Shown here: piece after piece, positions 46,451 to 59,135 of the stretch | How positions within the stretch are numbered: the stretch's first letter is position 1 | Layout: every line of letters starts with the position of its first letter | Assembly: GCA_030704615.1 (NCBI GenBank) | Contig: CM060731.1 | Location: forward strand, 63,096,756-63,160,755 | Length of the DNA stretch: 64,000 bases | Direction: 5' to 3' | Origin: Takakia lepidozioides | Taxonomy: Eukaryota; Streptophyta; Takakiopsida; Takakiales; Takakiaceae | Program-made: the position numbers and the translations under genes | The notes under the pieces: model-generated | The model's input: only the letters and a program-made list of their open reading frames with translations | Database searches by the model: none | Told to the model about the DNA's origin: nothing

Positions 46451-49420
46451 CGGCGAGCCGTCAGCAGCAACGGGGGTTCTGACGCGCATGCTGGGCTATA
46501 TTTGGGCACTGTCGTCTCTCTCCGTTTTCTTCTGTGAGACTGTGAGGGAGGGAGAGGGTGGGAGAGCAGTGAAGGAGGAGAATTGAGAGTGGAGGAATGA
46601 TGTGGGGGGTAGATCTTGGTACATTCGGATGGTATCAACGATTGGGAGTTGTCATTCTGGAAGGGCCCTTTTCTAAGGAGGAAATGATGGAGTTGCTAAT
46701 AATTAGGAGCTAAGGTAGAGGTAGAGTCTGCGACTTGTTGTCTGTGGGTGGGGTAATTTGGCGAGTTAAATTTAGGGAGCAAGTTGTGGTTGTCGGCAGG
46801 CTGGCTGAAATAAGCAACTGAGGTTTACTGGCGCATAGTAGGGCTCTGTTAACGGTTGGTGAGGAGTATTAGTGGTCACAGCAGAGATGCGCAAGTGCGT
46901 ACTGTTGTGTAGATAGTCATGACCCAATCGTGGAAGGGTGAGATACCTTCTGGCCCAATTGGGTTGGCATGAACAGGTGAAGGACCACGCGGTACCAACT
47001 GACTGGAACTTTTGCACAAGCATCTGTAAAAGCTGGAGAATGACGCTATCCGAAGTGGCCCGAGTCAACCTGTGAAGAGCGCGATTTTTTAGATCCGATG
47101 GCAAGGGATTGAAGAGAAATTGATTGTTATGTAAGTACGAGGGTGTGCCCGGAAATGGATCTAAAAATCTGCTCAACGGACTGGGGCCCAAACTTCAACT
47201 GGGTTCTTAGAACTTGGGAACTACCTGGGCACCTGGGTATCTTAGTATCTAGTGCACAGAACGGACCGAAAAGGCAAAAACGTCACAGGTAGGCGAGAAA
47301 GGTTGGGTGGACTTTCCTCAGGTTTGATTCCCCGTCACGCCCATGCGTCACAAAGGGGCTGCCACCAGCAGGTTAGAGTATCTGGACTCCGTTGTATCGC
47401 TTTCTAGATAACTGTCCAACTTCGTGTTTGTCTCTTGGTGTCCCCTCCCCTCAATTATCGAGACCTCTCTTTGGCAGAGCGACAATTTGTTTCCAGTTAT
47501 ACGGTACATGAAAATCATTTGTGAGTTCATTTATAAATATGTTGGATTATTCGAGGAGCATCTTGCAGGGGTTTGTTTTGGCACCAGTGTGGCAGACTCT
47601 GCAAGAGTGATGACTGTCTGGTCTTACGTCACGGATTAATTAGCATAAGCACCACAGTTTAGACACGCGGCGCCATTGAGTCGGTCTCTTAAATGAACTG
47701 CAGGAGGTTGGTAATGTCTTATTACTTTCTATTACAGCCCGTCTGGACGACAAGGTGGGGGTGCCCAAGGTGTGAGCTCAGCATCTGCTCACAAGTTAAG
47801 TTACAACAGTCCCTGGCTCAAACCTGCCACAGTCATTTGTGTAGGGACCACTGGAAGCTCTTGGGTCGAGGAGGACCACCGCCAAGTTGGTTCGCGCGCA
47901 GTATGTTCTGAAGCCCAACTAGGTACGTAGTGTGTTTGTGGGAGGTACGGAGTGCCGTTATTTGAACAGTCTGACACCAACGTGCCCTTAGCGAGGATCA
48001 CCAATCCAAAGCTCGCACCGGCCTCCTTTCCTTGTCTAGTAATCCCTTTTCTTGTGTTTACCAGCTCTCCCACCCACCCAACTTCAATCAAATTCACTTT
48101 CCCATCTATATTGCCTTTTCTGCTGCTAGGCCCAACTTTAAAACCAGCCGCCATAGCCAAAGCTGACATGTCAAACACGCCATTCCATTCAAACCACCTG
48201 TTCCTTGCCCACTGTTTGCATTCTATTTACGGTGTTGCTTGCTTCAGCGCCAGATGGGTCAATACCTAGGTGACAGCATTGCGCCACTTGGGCTAAGCAT
48301 GACGTCAAAAAGGAACTAAACTTCAAAGGCCAAACTAGGATGCATGGGGTACCTTGAAGCTCGCCAGTCTGTCAGACTTGACCTGGCTCATCAATCTATT
48401 TTCGTTTGGACGAAATCCGCCTGATCCGCTATTTCGATCTCTCACTATGTAGCTTCCGTAGCTTTCGATTCATAGGGCGCACTTCAGCTCACTTTAGCAT
48501 AGAAGATTTTTCGCAAGCTGTCCTAGACATGTGAAGAACTGAGGACTTTGGCCCTGCAAGATTTTTCCCAAACCCTGCAGACAAAATTATGTACAAGACT
48601 AGTAACATGGGGAACACGTAGCTAGAATTCTCCTTCCCCGAGCTCGCTCGCTGGCATTGCACTGACTACACACGTCAGAATCTCCACATGATGCTCATAT
48701 GAGTGACCTGCACCCCACTTGTAAACGCCTTCATATTTAGCTTCCCGAGACGAACGCCCACAGATAGCCCATAAGGGAGTCGGGACATATAATTTCCAAC
48801 CTTCAATCGTCCCGCTCGACATAAATCACCTGCAACCCTAATTGACGTCATCTCTCTTGTTTTCTTATATCCTCGGCTGCAAGTAACCCGGGCACACCAT
48901 ACCCAGTCAAACTTATGAGGCAGGCTACTGGAGACTCTTACGCCCTCCATCGCAATTACTCCACCTCTTGTGCTCTTCCCAGTCACCCCAGACTCGCCAG
49001 ACAGTCCTGTATTCTCCTGCCCCCAATCGGGAGCGTACTATGACGCCATGCTGATGTAATCCCACTAAACTCCACCACTCCGGAACAACACGGATTCATT
49101 GCCCCTGCAGATCCACTCCCTCCTCGTTACAATCTCCAGCTGAGCTCCAACAATCTCCCGTTCCAACAGAACCACAACTGCTGTGTGTTGTTGTGGTGGA
49201 GCCCATACAAAAGCGCAACCTAGACACACGAACTCCACACACTGCAGTTGACGATCGATCCATCGTCTCTCTCGCCATCGCCATCGTCTCTCTCTCTCCG
49301 TTGAAGCAGCTCTCCTGCAGACCGGTCCACACAAGACAGCGGCGCTGCGCAACAAATAATAATACCAGCCCGGCGCTAAGGCGGGCGGCGGGCCATCCCC
49401 CACCGCGCCGCGTCAGAGGC
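46451..49420. other. Gene-poor stretch
   Basis: No gene recognised on either strand. Minus-strand open frames at 46772-47191, 47801-48178 and 48622-48986 have ordinary composition but no motif I know. CAGGTTTGATTCCCC at about 47320 is B-box-like without a partner A box. Confidence 0.35.
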
Positions 49421-49422
49421 TA

Positions 49423-49433
49423 TATAATGGCCC
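49423..49433 (+). promoter_or_regulatory. TATA-like element
   Basis: GCTATATAATGG lies in a GC-rich context (CCGCGCCGCGTCAGAGG just before), typical of a core promoter by sequence. No gene downstream could be identified. Confidence 0.35.
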
Positions 49434-49439
49434 GGATCC

Positions 49440-50070
49440 CCCATTCTCGGGCAAACAGTATGGGATAAATGGCTGCGTCCAAAACTGGCATACGTATGCA
49501 CTTAGAGGGGTATCTGGCGGCCTCGAAAATCGCGCGCTACGTCTTGCCGGTGGGTGGGGTATCTTTGCCGACCGTGTCCGCCCTTTTTTACACCCCCCCT
49601 TTCTATTCCTTGTTTTTTCCGCGACCGTCTCTCGTACTCCCAAAAAGTCAATTTCAATCCATTTTTCCATTCTCGAAATTTCCTAAATTAGGCGATACTC
49701 CTCATCCTAGATAGACTCCGGCGACTCGCCAACAGGTTGACCGGTTTCGCCACACCGTATCTCATTCGCCAGTATATTCGGCGAAACCACTACTGTATCC
49801 CATATCCCTAATATCGCGTATTTAGGTCTGCGTCGTGGTGGCCTGAGATACGTATAGGTACGCCAAATAATTCTACCGGAATGTCGATCGTGATAAAACA
49901 TGGGTACGTCACGGCTTGTCGTATGACGCACGGTGCCGGCACGCGTCATAAATCCACATCGTGCCTGTCCGTATCTAGTACCGTATGCGGTGATGACGTA
50001 TGTACTTCCACCGGTAGACGTACAATAATGAACTGGCACGTATTAGTCGCCTAATCACGATTAGTGGTGG
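49440..50070. other. CpG-rich stretch
   Basis: From about 49700 to 50050 CpG and GTAC words are very frequent (CGTATTTAGG, TACGTATAGG, GTACGTCACGG). A 110-codon minus-strand frame spans it (50039-49707, with SGRIIWRTYTYLRPPRRRP) but resembles nothing I know. Confidence 0.35.
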
Positions 50071-51995
50071 CCCAGTGGGTTAGTTAATGATGGTTTTAGC
50101 GTTGCAGTCCTTTCTCGTAGCCCCTATTCTAATTAGCAGGCTTCCTTTAAAAAACATTAAAAGAAAAAAAAGAAAATAGCACGACAAAAGACAAAGAGAA
50201 GGAAAGAGAAAGAGAGAGAGACAAAGGGGAAAAAGTGGAGTATGATAGATGAGGAAATGGGGGTGATGATGGGCCATGATGCCCCTTTTGAACCTGTTTT
50301 TGGCTTTACTGAACAGAAAAAAGAATATAATGAATGGTGAACCCGGCGCATGGATGAAAGATTCCTCTTTACAGTACCTGCAGGGTACCAAAAGGAGGTA
50401 GGGGATGAATGTGTGACATCATGCAGGATGTCATCTTACAACAGGATGCTTATCTGCCCTTCCTCATTTATGGGGCATTAAATGATGCATGGGTGCATGG
50501 GGTGCAAAGCATCTCTGTGAGTTTTTACTTTTTACTTTTTTTAAGGTCTGTTTTACCTTTTTACCTTTTTTTCCCCTGGATGTTCATCATCATGCCACAC
50601 ACATAATCTAGACCCCCCCAAATGTGGGGGGGGTGTTGCTGATTGATGATGAGTGAAAAAACAATTAACCATATTAGGCTCTATACAATCCAGCCAAATA
50701 TATACATTGTTTAATTTGGAAAAAGTCCGGATAATTAAAAATGAATGATTGGAAAAAATGATTGACAAACTAGGTAAGCAATTTGCTAAATTAGCGAGTC
50801 ACTTTGTAAGTTTTTCTTAAGAAATTTATTTATGGTGGACTTATATTAAGTAAACCCAGAAGCTAATAGGGGCTCGGCATTCGAAAACGGTCAATCCATT
50901 TAACACCGCTGAGGAGGGTTGTTAGAACTACGGATGAAATCTGTTAATTAGATGTATTATTGGAAAGATCAGTTAAATGCATCCTTAAATCGTGTATTAA
51001 AGCTGTATTTAAGTATTTCAAAATGACGTTAATGACGAGTTACAGTTAAAAAAACCACAAGTGGGTCCTTAACGAACAGACTAAATATGTCCGTAAACAC
51101 GTTGTGACAAAGATACCCACGAGGGTTAGTGAGTAAGTACCCCCTGCCACACACTAAACATGTCGTTTAGCACCAGGATTAGTAAGTAACAACATGCATG
51201 CGCGGGACAGTTTTAACTTACCGACCATCATTCCGGTAACCGAGGGTCGTTAGTGCTAACGCGAGGTTAGGCAACAAGTCACCGCGATGATGCGCCCCGG
51301 GGCCCACCGGCAAGCGACCGGCTGAAGGCGAGCGGCAGGCGACATGTGCAGAGGGCGTCTGACGCCAGCTGGCGGTTGTCGCCAGTCACGTGGGGTTAGT
51401 GGCTAACCGCAGCGGATTAGTAAGTTGGTCGGCGCGTCAGGGCGTCGTGGGGAACAGTCTCGCGCTTCGTTAGTGGCTCTGTACTTACTAGAAGACTAGT
51501 TTAGTAGTAACTGATTAGTTTAGTCTGCCGGGCCGCAGGTTGTCGCCCCGCTTTTCGCAGGGCGAGTGAACGTTAAGCCTGGACGTAACCGGGATTAGCG
51601 TGCGGGATTAAGGCACGCCTGGCAGGCATTAATCATGGTTAAGCCCGAGATTTGATACACCCGCTCTGGCCATCAACTTCGATGTTCGCAAACAAGTGGG
51701 GCTCATTAGTGATGTGGATTCACTAACTGACATGGTTAGTCGGTTCGTTAATTGGCCGGACTTGGCGGGCTACTTTTGGGGGACCGGCGTCTGAGCAGGG
51801 TTAGTGGCGGTCCTCTATTTTGGACCCCATTTAAGTGGATCCTTTGATTGACATCAAATTGACTTGGTTCGTTTAATATGGTTCATTTATGTGGTCCATT
51901 GTTTATTTATCTATTTATTAGTGGGTTTGATTTATGTGTTTAATATACATTGACTCCATGATTTCTGTTTTTCTCTTTATTTAATTGTTTTAAAA
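50071..51995. other. Gene-poor stretch rich in TTAGTG words
   Basis: No gene seen. Between about 51040 and 51840 the words TTAGTG, TTAGTAAG and CTAAC recur irregularly on both strands, without a fixed period. Confidence 0.35.
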
Positions 51996-52490
51996 GGAAA
52001 TGATGTACTAAGAGCATTGTTTATAGTATATTATATGGGGTTTGAAGTTTGAACGGATGAAAAATGACTGAAATATATTAGCTGGCTAAGATGAGAAAAT
52101 ATTATAATATGGGTACTAAGTGAAGTTTGTTTTCCTACAAAAAGAAAGAAACAATTAATAATTCACCCACCTCTAAGTAGTTTAGAAAATCTATTCGTAA
52201 AACTATTTAACTTAATTTAATTTAATTTCGCAACTGGAATATTTCCTTAAAGGAAATGATGTACTAAGAGCATTGTTTATAGTATATTATATGGGGTTTG
52301 AACGGATGAAAAATGAGTGAGATATATTACTTGGCTAAGATGAGGAAATATTGTAATATAGGTACTTAGTGAAGTGTGTTTTCCTAGAAAAGAAACAATT
52401 CACCCACCTCTAAGTAATTTAGAAAATCTATTCGTAAATATATTTAATTTAATTGTTAATTTAATTTAATTTCGCAACTGGAACAGAAAT
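51996..52490. repeat. Two tandem ~256-bp units
   Basis: GGAAATGATGTACTAAGAGC, ATAGTATATTATATGGGGTT and TTTCGCAACTGGAA recur at 51996 and 52252 onward with small indels. Confidence 0.85.
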
Positions 52491-52818
52491 AGTACTATAT
52501 GGACAATTAGTGAATGAATGGAAGCAGGTCTGAAGGTGTTGGGGGGGTCAACAAAGGGCAGAACAAATCCCATCAATGACTAGTGTAATTGCCAATATTA
52601 ATGGCTTTGATGCCTTTCTACATTAAATTTTCAGGAGTTTGGAACATCTACAAAATTCAAATTCTCCAAGATTTATGAGCTGTAAAGACGGCAATTCCAC
52701 CTTGGGAGCCTTAGTACCTATTTTCCTTAATTTTCAAGGACAGGTGGGACGTAGGTTGATATTAATTACTTGATATTAATTATTAAATATCCCTGATAGA
52801 AAAGTATATTTTGTAAAA

Positions 52819-52840
52819 TAATATATATATATATATATAT
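52819..52840. repeat. AT dinucleotide microsatellite
   Basis: Eleven AT units. Confidence 0.9.
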
Positions 52841-53129
52841 CCTTGATAAATGCAAAATATGTAGCCCAGCTTCGGTAGAGTAGGTCTTAGGGGGCCTCAA
52901 AAAGCAGGGATGGCCTAATGGAATCCCAGAAGATAATTAATAATTAAGCGGTGGGGTGGGGGGTATTAATAGGGATTCTTGTGGGGTCCGGACCGTGCTC
53001 CTCCGACTTTTTAATTGCCTGCCAAATCGTGCACCCAATATAATACTTCTTGGCTCTATCAATCATTGCTGCCCTCTTTACACTTCCTTGTATGTAGTTT
53101 GCATGTTTTTTTTCTTTTTTGGTTTGACG

Positions 53130-54245
53130 AACAAGCAAGCGACCATCCCGACAATTTAGCGGTGGGGCTTGTTTGTCAACACTTGTTCGGCCACCTTTAC
53201 AATAATTTATAGTTGTGACAACCGTCAACGACTCATCGGCTCCTCGCTTTGTCGGAGACACAAGAGAGATGATGGACAGTTTACGGGGTTGGTTGGGCTT
53301 GTTTATCAATTTTCTGCTGAAAAAACCGTCAACGACTCATCGGCTCCTCGCTTTGTCGGAGACACAAAGAGATGATGGACAGTTTACGGGGTTGGTTGGG
53401 CTTGTTTATCAACACTTGTTCGTCCACATTTACAGTAATTTTCTGCTGAAAAAACCGTCAACGACTCATCGGCTCCTCGCTTTGTTGGAAACACAAGAGA
53501 GATGATGGACAGTTTACGGGGTTGGTTGGGCTGGTTGGTCAACACTTGTTCGTCCACATTTACAGTCATTTTCAGCTGCAAAAACCGTCAACGACTTGAC
53601 TCATCGGCTCCTCGCTTTGTCTGAGACGCGAGAGAGATGATCGAAAAATTAACGGGGTTTGGTCGGGCTTGTTCGTCCACCTTTACAATAATTTTTAGCT
53701 GTGAAAACCGTCAAGGACTCATATGCTCCCGGTTTTGTCTGAGACGTAAGAGAGATGATCGAACAAATACGGGGTTGGTCGTGCTTGTTTGTCAACACTC
53801 TGTCCACCTTTGCAGTACTTTTTAGCTGTGAAAACAGTCCACGACTCATTTGCTCCCCGTTTTGTCAGAGACGCAAGAGAGATGATCAAACAATTTACGG
53901 GGTTGGTCGGGCTTGTTTGTCAACACTTGTTCGTCCACTTTTACAATACTTTTTAGCTATGAAAACCGTCCACGACTCATTTGCTCCCCGTTTTGTTTTG
54001 TCTGAGACGCAAGAGAGATGATCGAAAAATTAACGGGGTTGGTCGGGCTGGTTTGTCAACACTTGTTGGTCCACCTTTATAGTAATGTTTAGCGGTAAAA
54101 ATCGTCAACCACTCATCTGTTACTCGTTTTGTCTGAGGCGCAAGAGAGATGATCAACAATTTACGGGGTTGGTCGGGCTTGTTCGTCCACCTTTACAATA
54201 TTTTATAGTTATGAGTACATCTCATGCTCCCTTCGTCTGGATGTG
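53130..54245. repeat. Tandem satellite, ~128-bp unit, about nine copies
   Basis: The unit includes AACCGTCAACGACTCAT, CTCCTCGCTTTGTC(G/T)GAGAC, AAGAGAGATGAT, TTACGGGGTTGGT and CAACACTTGTTCGTCCAC. Core positions are about 53222, 53326, 53455, 53585, 53708, 53835, 53966 and 54102, with partial units at each edge. The period is mostly 123-136 bp; the first full unit is about 25 bp shorter. Degenerate pieces continue to about 54500 and again at 55380-55700, on both sides of the piggyBac-like element. Confidence 0.9.
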
Positions 54246-54518
54246 GGTGTCACATTAGAGATACTTGTGCGTTATCAACAACATGTGGATATTGGATTTT
54301 GAAAATACTTGGATCAATGTCCGGGGATACAAAAAAAATGCTATACCCCATGTTTTTTATTTGAAAACACACTAGTTTAACCACCATCCAGCGTTAGTCT
54401 GATTCATTCATTGATCAATGTCCGGAGTAAGAAAAATGTGATACCTACCCCATGTTTTCGATTTAAGATAATGTAGTTTGATTACCTTACAGCGTTAAAT
54501 ACTCATTCATTCATTTAA

Positions 54519-55375
54519 CCCTTAACTTCCTATGGAACCCGTTTCGGGTTTCATAGAACATGATATATTAACGTAACTTTTGCAGATCTTAATATTTTTA
54601 GGTAGTTTCTTCAGCAATGAACGACCTGACGACATGGCTGGTCGTCTCCAATTGGCAGCATGCCATTTGGTGAAAGTCTGCCACATCTAGAAATTTCCAA
54701 AAACCGGAGGGTCAGATGTGCTCTTGCATGGAGGGGGGCCACGTAGACTTGACTGCTACATGGCCATCTCTGATTGGACATCACTTCAGGCCACTGGGCA
54801 TTCAGTTTTTTTTTTTTTTTTTTCCATTGGACAATTTCTACCATTGGGTGTGGGCATAATTTGGACCAGGGTGTAGGTGTGAAGAGAGTCACTCCCTCAC
54901 CAGAGGGATTTGGAATTTGAGCAATATTTCATAGCATCTTGTGGAGGCTAAATCCCAAATTCTAAATCTTTGTAATGAAGGTAGTTTGAACCCCCCCCAA
55001 AAAAAAACACATACAAAGCACCCCTGCTAAACCTGACATTAACCCCTCATTTTTTGCATGGACATGTCATTCCTACCACAGATTAGGAATGTGTGGAATA
55101 AACACTCCACAAAAATCTAAAAACCTCTCAAATTAGTTGGTCAAGGCTCAAAAACCATGTTTTCAAAAACGGAAACAAAAAAATTCATCCTCTCTAAAAC
55201 CATATAATCTCCCACATTTCACAATGAAGTTCATTTTTGGTGAGTGCATGCAGGTGCCAAGTGCGCACCCACGTGTAAGGTTTATTTTTCTGGATGATTT
55301 TTGATAGGTAGTTAGTACTGGGCATGGGTAGGAATTTTTAGGTGTCAAAAAATGAACCATGTAGGAAGTTAAGGG
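54519..55375. mobile_element. Non-autonomous piggyBac-like element, 857 bp
   Basis: Both ends are flanked by TTAA (54515-54518 and 55376-55379). The element starts CCCTTAACTTCCTA and ends with the exact reverse complement, a 14-bp inverted repeat. TTAA duplication with CCC-initial ends is the defining signature of the piggyBac superfamily. No transposase frame is present, so it would depend on a source elsewhere. It sits inside degenerate satellite-related sequence, and similar flanks continue on each side. Confidence 0.65.
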
Positions 55376-55379
55376 TTAA

Positions 55380-56530
55380 TGTTAGACTGCCTTTGCAATA
55401 TTTAATAGTTTTGTTATCTATTGAAAACCGTCGGTTCCTGTCCTCCTGTTTGTCTAGCTGTGGTGTCACTTTAGAGATACTTGTGCGTTACCAAGACCCC
55501 CCGTTGTTGGATTTTCAGAAAACCGCACCCCATGATTGTCCGGAGATACAAAAAAAGTGATACCCCATGTTTGTGATGTAAAGCCCTCTAACAAGTAAAC
55601 GAATGAATGAATATTGTTTAACCAACATGGTGATTAAACTAGAGTCTCTTTATTTAGTGGTTTTGTCATCTATGGACGACTGTCAATGACTCTTGTTTGC
55701 GTCGATCTTGGTGGTCAGAGTTTCTCGGTAGGTGAGCAGCTCCTCCTTGGTCCAAAGCACAATGTCTTTGGTCGCCCTGCTGCCCATTAACCAGTTAAGT
55801 GCTTGCGTCCCTGTCTCCTTGAAGGGGTGATCTCTATCCAGTACCAACGGTGTAACACATAAAGAACAAGTAGCCCCTATACCTAATGAACAAGTTACCT
55901 TATAGGCGTCGCTTTTTCTCCAAGAGTCGCGAGAGTGGGTGGTGAGGCTTCAATGCGAATCCCACTACTGCTTAGTTGGTGCCCGTATCACCAAGTATTT
56001 CTCAATGTAAAACCCACCACTGCTTAGTTTGTGCGCATATCACCAAGTATTTCTCACTACAAAATTCACCGCCGCCGCTATAGGTTTAGGGTTTCTGGCT
56101 ACACTGCTGAAGGTTTCGCCTCGCTGAATTGGCGCAGATGTACACCAGTTCTCTATACGAGAGTTGTATTGGTATATAGGGTTAACCCGGGTATCAATAG
56201 TGGGTATCAATCTAGTATGAGAGAACCTACCAGGCGGATGACGGCTACAATACCCAAGATAGACCAGTGTTACCCTATTTCGGGCCGCCACCCTACCAGA
56301 CTCATATTGAGACCTCTCATGAATGCAGAGCGCGATACCAGTTTCAAAGACCCTGATTCCCCTCTTGAATTTTGGGTAGGGTGTTGCAAAATACTAACAT
56401 ACATTCTAGGGAAGGGTGACGGATGTGTAGAGGGAACCTTTGGGCAGCGGATTACAGTTAGGGTCACAGGAGATTTGTCGGATTTGGGTGGTTGTGTAAG
56501 TGCAGCTATTGTCAAGTTATTTTACCACTA
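55380..56530. other. Satellite remnants and an unrecognised open frame
   Basis: Satellite-like pieces run to about 55700. A direct repeat of about 52 bp (CTGCTTAGTT(G/T)GTGC, ATCACCAAGTATTTCTCA) lies at 55963-56060. A 166-codon plus-strand frame at 56031-56531 (CKILTYILGKGDGCVEGTFG) begins within the second repeat. I do not recognise it and would not call it a gene without a match. Confidence 0.4.
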
Positions 56531-56531
56531 G

Positions 56532-57290
56532 TGTGAAACTAGCTAGGAAATAGCTAGCTTTTACATATTGACATTTGGGATTGGCCCAAGTGTCAATCCA
56601 GGGGTCAAGGCAGATTTAGGCCCTGGAGTGGTTATCTTCACGGCAAGCGCATGAGGCTCATCTTTCTCGAGTTGAGCCTCACCGCGCCTAGCTATGGCGC
56701 CGTAGTGGGATTCCCCATGGCGTGGGGTGCACTTGGCTTGACTTGTATTTGAGTGATGAGGTTATATATGCATGAGTTTATGCTTCAGATTTGTGAGCTT
56801 GTGCTTGTATTCTTCTTCTTTATCACTCGAGAAAGATCAGCTCGTATCTATGAGTGCTAGATACGAGTTAGTTGTAGCACTTGTGGTTTTTTGCTTGAGA
56901 TTGGAGAAACCAAGTTGTTATGCAAGGAGCACCATGGAGCTCTTGGTTGTTAGAAGCGGAGGCGATGTGGGTTACAAGTGGTAGACCTTGGCATTCGATC
57001 TTCAGCTTCAGAGATGATGAAAGCACCATGCTGCAGGTAATTCCAGAGCACCTTGATGGTTTCAGATTGTGTACATGCATGAGCAAGCACGATTGGGAAG
57101 AGGCAACGGCAAGAGCAGGGCTGGAACAGGAGCTAAGAGGGCGGCGGCAAGGCCATGGAATGTGCACCTGGGGTTCAGAGCTTGGGAAGAAGAGCTCTTG
57201 CACCACAAGAGAAGTGTCTTGTGGCTGGAAATGTAAGCCTTGGGTTTCAGGAGCTTGGCAAAGGCTGTGGAGTGCTTAGTTTGTCTTAGA
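56532..57290 (+). other. Possible 5' terminal region of the retrotransposon
   Basis: The stretch begins TGTGAAACTAGC and contains GAGGTTATATATGCATGAG (TATA-like, near 56763) upstream of CT-rich sequence, as an LTR promoter would. I found no second LTR, no primer-binding site and no target duplication, so the 5' border of the element remains unknown. Confidence 0.25.
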
Positions 57291-57740
57291 GAGCATCAAG
57301 GAGCCAAGGAGCCAAGATAGGGGGCTGATATCTCTTGTGTGAAGAGGTTGCATGTGTGGAGCATGTATTCAGCTCATTGAAGCTTCATCTTCAAGCTTGG
57401 AGGGCAAAGCAAGGAAGAGGGAAGGGCTGACTTCCCTTATGTGAAGGCAATGTGTGTGGAGCTGCTATCAGCCTGGTGAAGGCTTGCACTTTTAGGTGGG
57501 GAGTGCAAGGAAGGAAAGGAAGGGGCTATGGTTCCCTGAGGGCATGTAGAGCTGCTTTCAGCCTGCTGAAGCTTGTATTTCGGTTTGTGGGTGCAAGAAA
57601 TGAAGCCAAGGAGGAGATGATTCTCTTATGGGGAGAGTGGGGCATGTGTGGAGCATGCCTCAGCCCATTGAGGCTCTTGTTTTCAAGCCTTAGAGAGAGT
57701 AGAACGGAAGGTCTAGGGCTGGTTCACTTGAGTGAAAAGA
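57290..57740. repeat. Degenerate tandem repeat, about four ~115-bp units
   Basis: Variants of GCATGTGTGGAGC(A/T)(T/G), TCAGCC(C/T)(A/G)TTGA(A/G)G and CTTGTTTTCAAGCCT recur four times, each followed by a purine-rich GGAAGGAAAGG-like stretch. Confidence 0.65.
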
Positions 57741-58189
57741 AAAGCACTTGAGGGCCTATTGAGTTGGGTTTCAACTTCAAGCTTGATGAATGAAAGGAGC
57801 GCAACTCTTGAAGCAACAGGTGTAGAGGGCTGGATAGGCTCTAAGACAGATGTTATGGCCAATGAGAGTGTTGAATGAGTGCTCACAAGGGCTGGGAACC
57901 AGCAGGGCTTGGTTATTGCCATTGAGTTTAGTGCGCGTGTTTGGGGGGAGGCCTAAGTGAGAAAGAAGGCTTGGTTGGGGCACCACCTCATGGCTTAGGG
58001 CTACTATGGTGGTGTGTGTGGGAGCCGAAAGAGCAAGGTACCTTGCTGATTTCCTCACAGCCACATCATAGCTCGGTGGAAAGAAGCCTAGAGTCCAAGA
58101 GACACAAACCCTAGCTTGGCGTGGCTAAACCCCCTGGAGAAATGGCTAAACTGCCAGAGCGGCCATGTGTGGGGCTGTGACCTGTGGCA

Positions 58190-59135
58190 TGACAGGCTGT
58201 GATGGGCTGTGATGGGCTGTGACAGGCATGTGTGTGTGTGTGACGGGCTGTGTGTGCCTGAGGCCTTTGTGACGGGCTGTGAGGGGCTGTGACAGGCCGT
58301 GCCCTGGCCTTTGGGGCAGGGCTGTGAGGGCTGTGACAGGTGCCTGGGGCCCTGTGACGGGCTGTGCTGTGACAGGTGCCTGGCCTTTGGGGCTGTGACG
58401 GGCTGTGAGGGGCTGTGACAGGCTGGCCTTTGGGGCTGTGACGGGCTGTGAGGGGCTGTGACAGGCCTGAGGCCTTTGAGGCTGTGAGGGGCTGTGAGGG
58501 GCTGTGACAGGCTGGAGGCTGTGACGGGCTGTGAAGGTGGGCTGTGCCTGTGAAGGCTGTGACGGGCTGTGACTGTGACAGGCCGTGCCTGGCCTTTGGG
58601 GCTGTGACGGGAGGGGCTGTGACAGAGGCCTTTGAGGGCTGTGAGGGGCTGTGATGTGACTGCTGTGAAGTGTGAGGGCTGTGACAGGCCGTGCCTGAAG
58701 GCCTGTTGTGCCTGGGGCTGTGAGGGGCTGTGACAGGCCGTGCCTGAGGCCTTTGGGGCTGTGACGGGCTGCTGTGAGGCCGTGCCTGAGGCCTTTGGGG
58801 CTGTGACGGGCTGTGATGGACGGGCTGTGAGGGCTGTGACAGGCCGTGTGGCCTTTGGGGCTGTGACGGGCTGTGAGGGGCTGTGACAGGCCGTGCCCTG
58901 AGGCTGCTGTGAGGGGCTGTGAGAGGAACTGTGAAGGCCTTTGGGCTGTTGCTGTGTGCCTGTTTGGGGCTGTGACGGGCTGTGAAGATGTGCTGACGGG
59001 CTGTGAGGGCTGTGACAGGCCGTGCCTGAGGCCTTTGAGGCTGTGTGAATGTGAGAAAAGAAAGATCTGTGACAGGCTGTGAGTGAGGGCTGTGACAGAG
59101 GCCTGTTGTGCCCAGTGGCCTGTGGGTGACGGCTG
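58190..59135. repeat. GC-rich minisatellite between the putative LTR region and gag
   Basis: Built from GGGGCTGTGACGGGCTGTGA, GGGGCTGTGACAGGCCGTGC and CTGAGGCCTTTG modules combined irregularly, with a full period near 52 bp and many truncated units. Because the modules contain few stop-forming words in antisense, two minus-strand frames stay open for over 1 kb; their Ser-Gln-Pro-Val-Thr-Ala repeats are an artefact of the DNA repeat. Confidence 0.9.

Noticed and set aside
51040-51840. Interstitial telomere repeat suggested by many TTAG words
   Set aside because: The words are TTAGTG and TTAGTAA at irregular distances, not the TTTAGGG tandem of plants.
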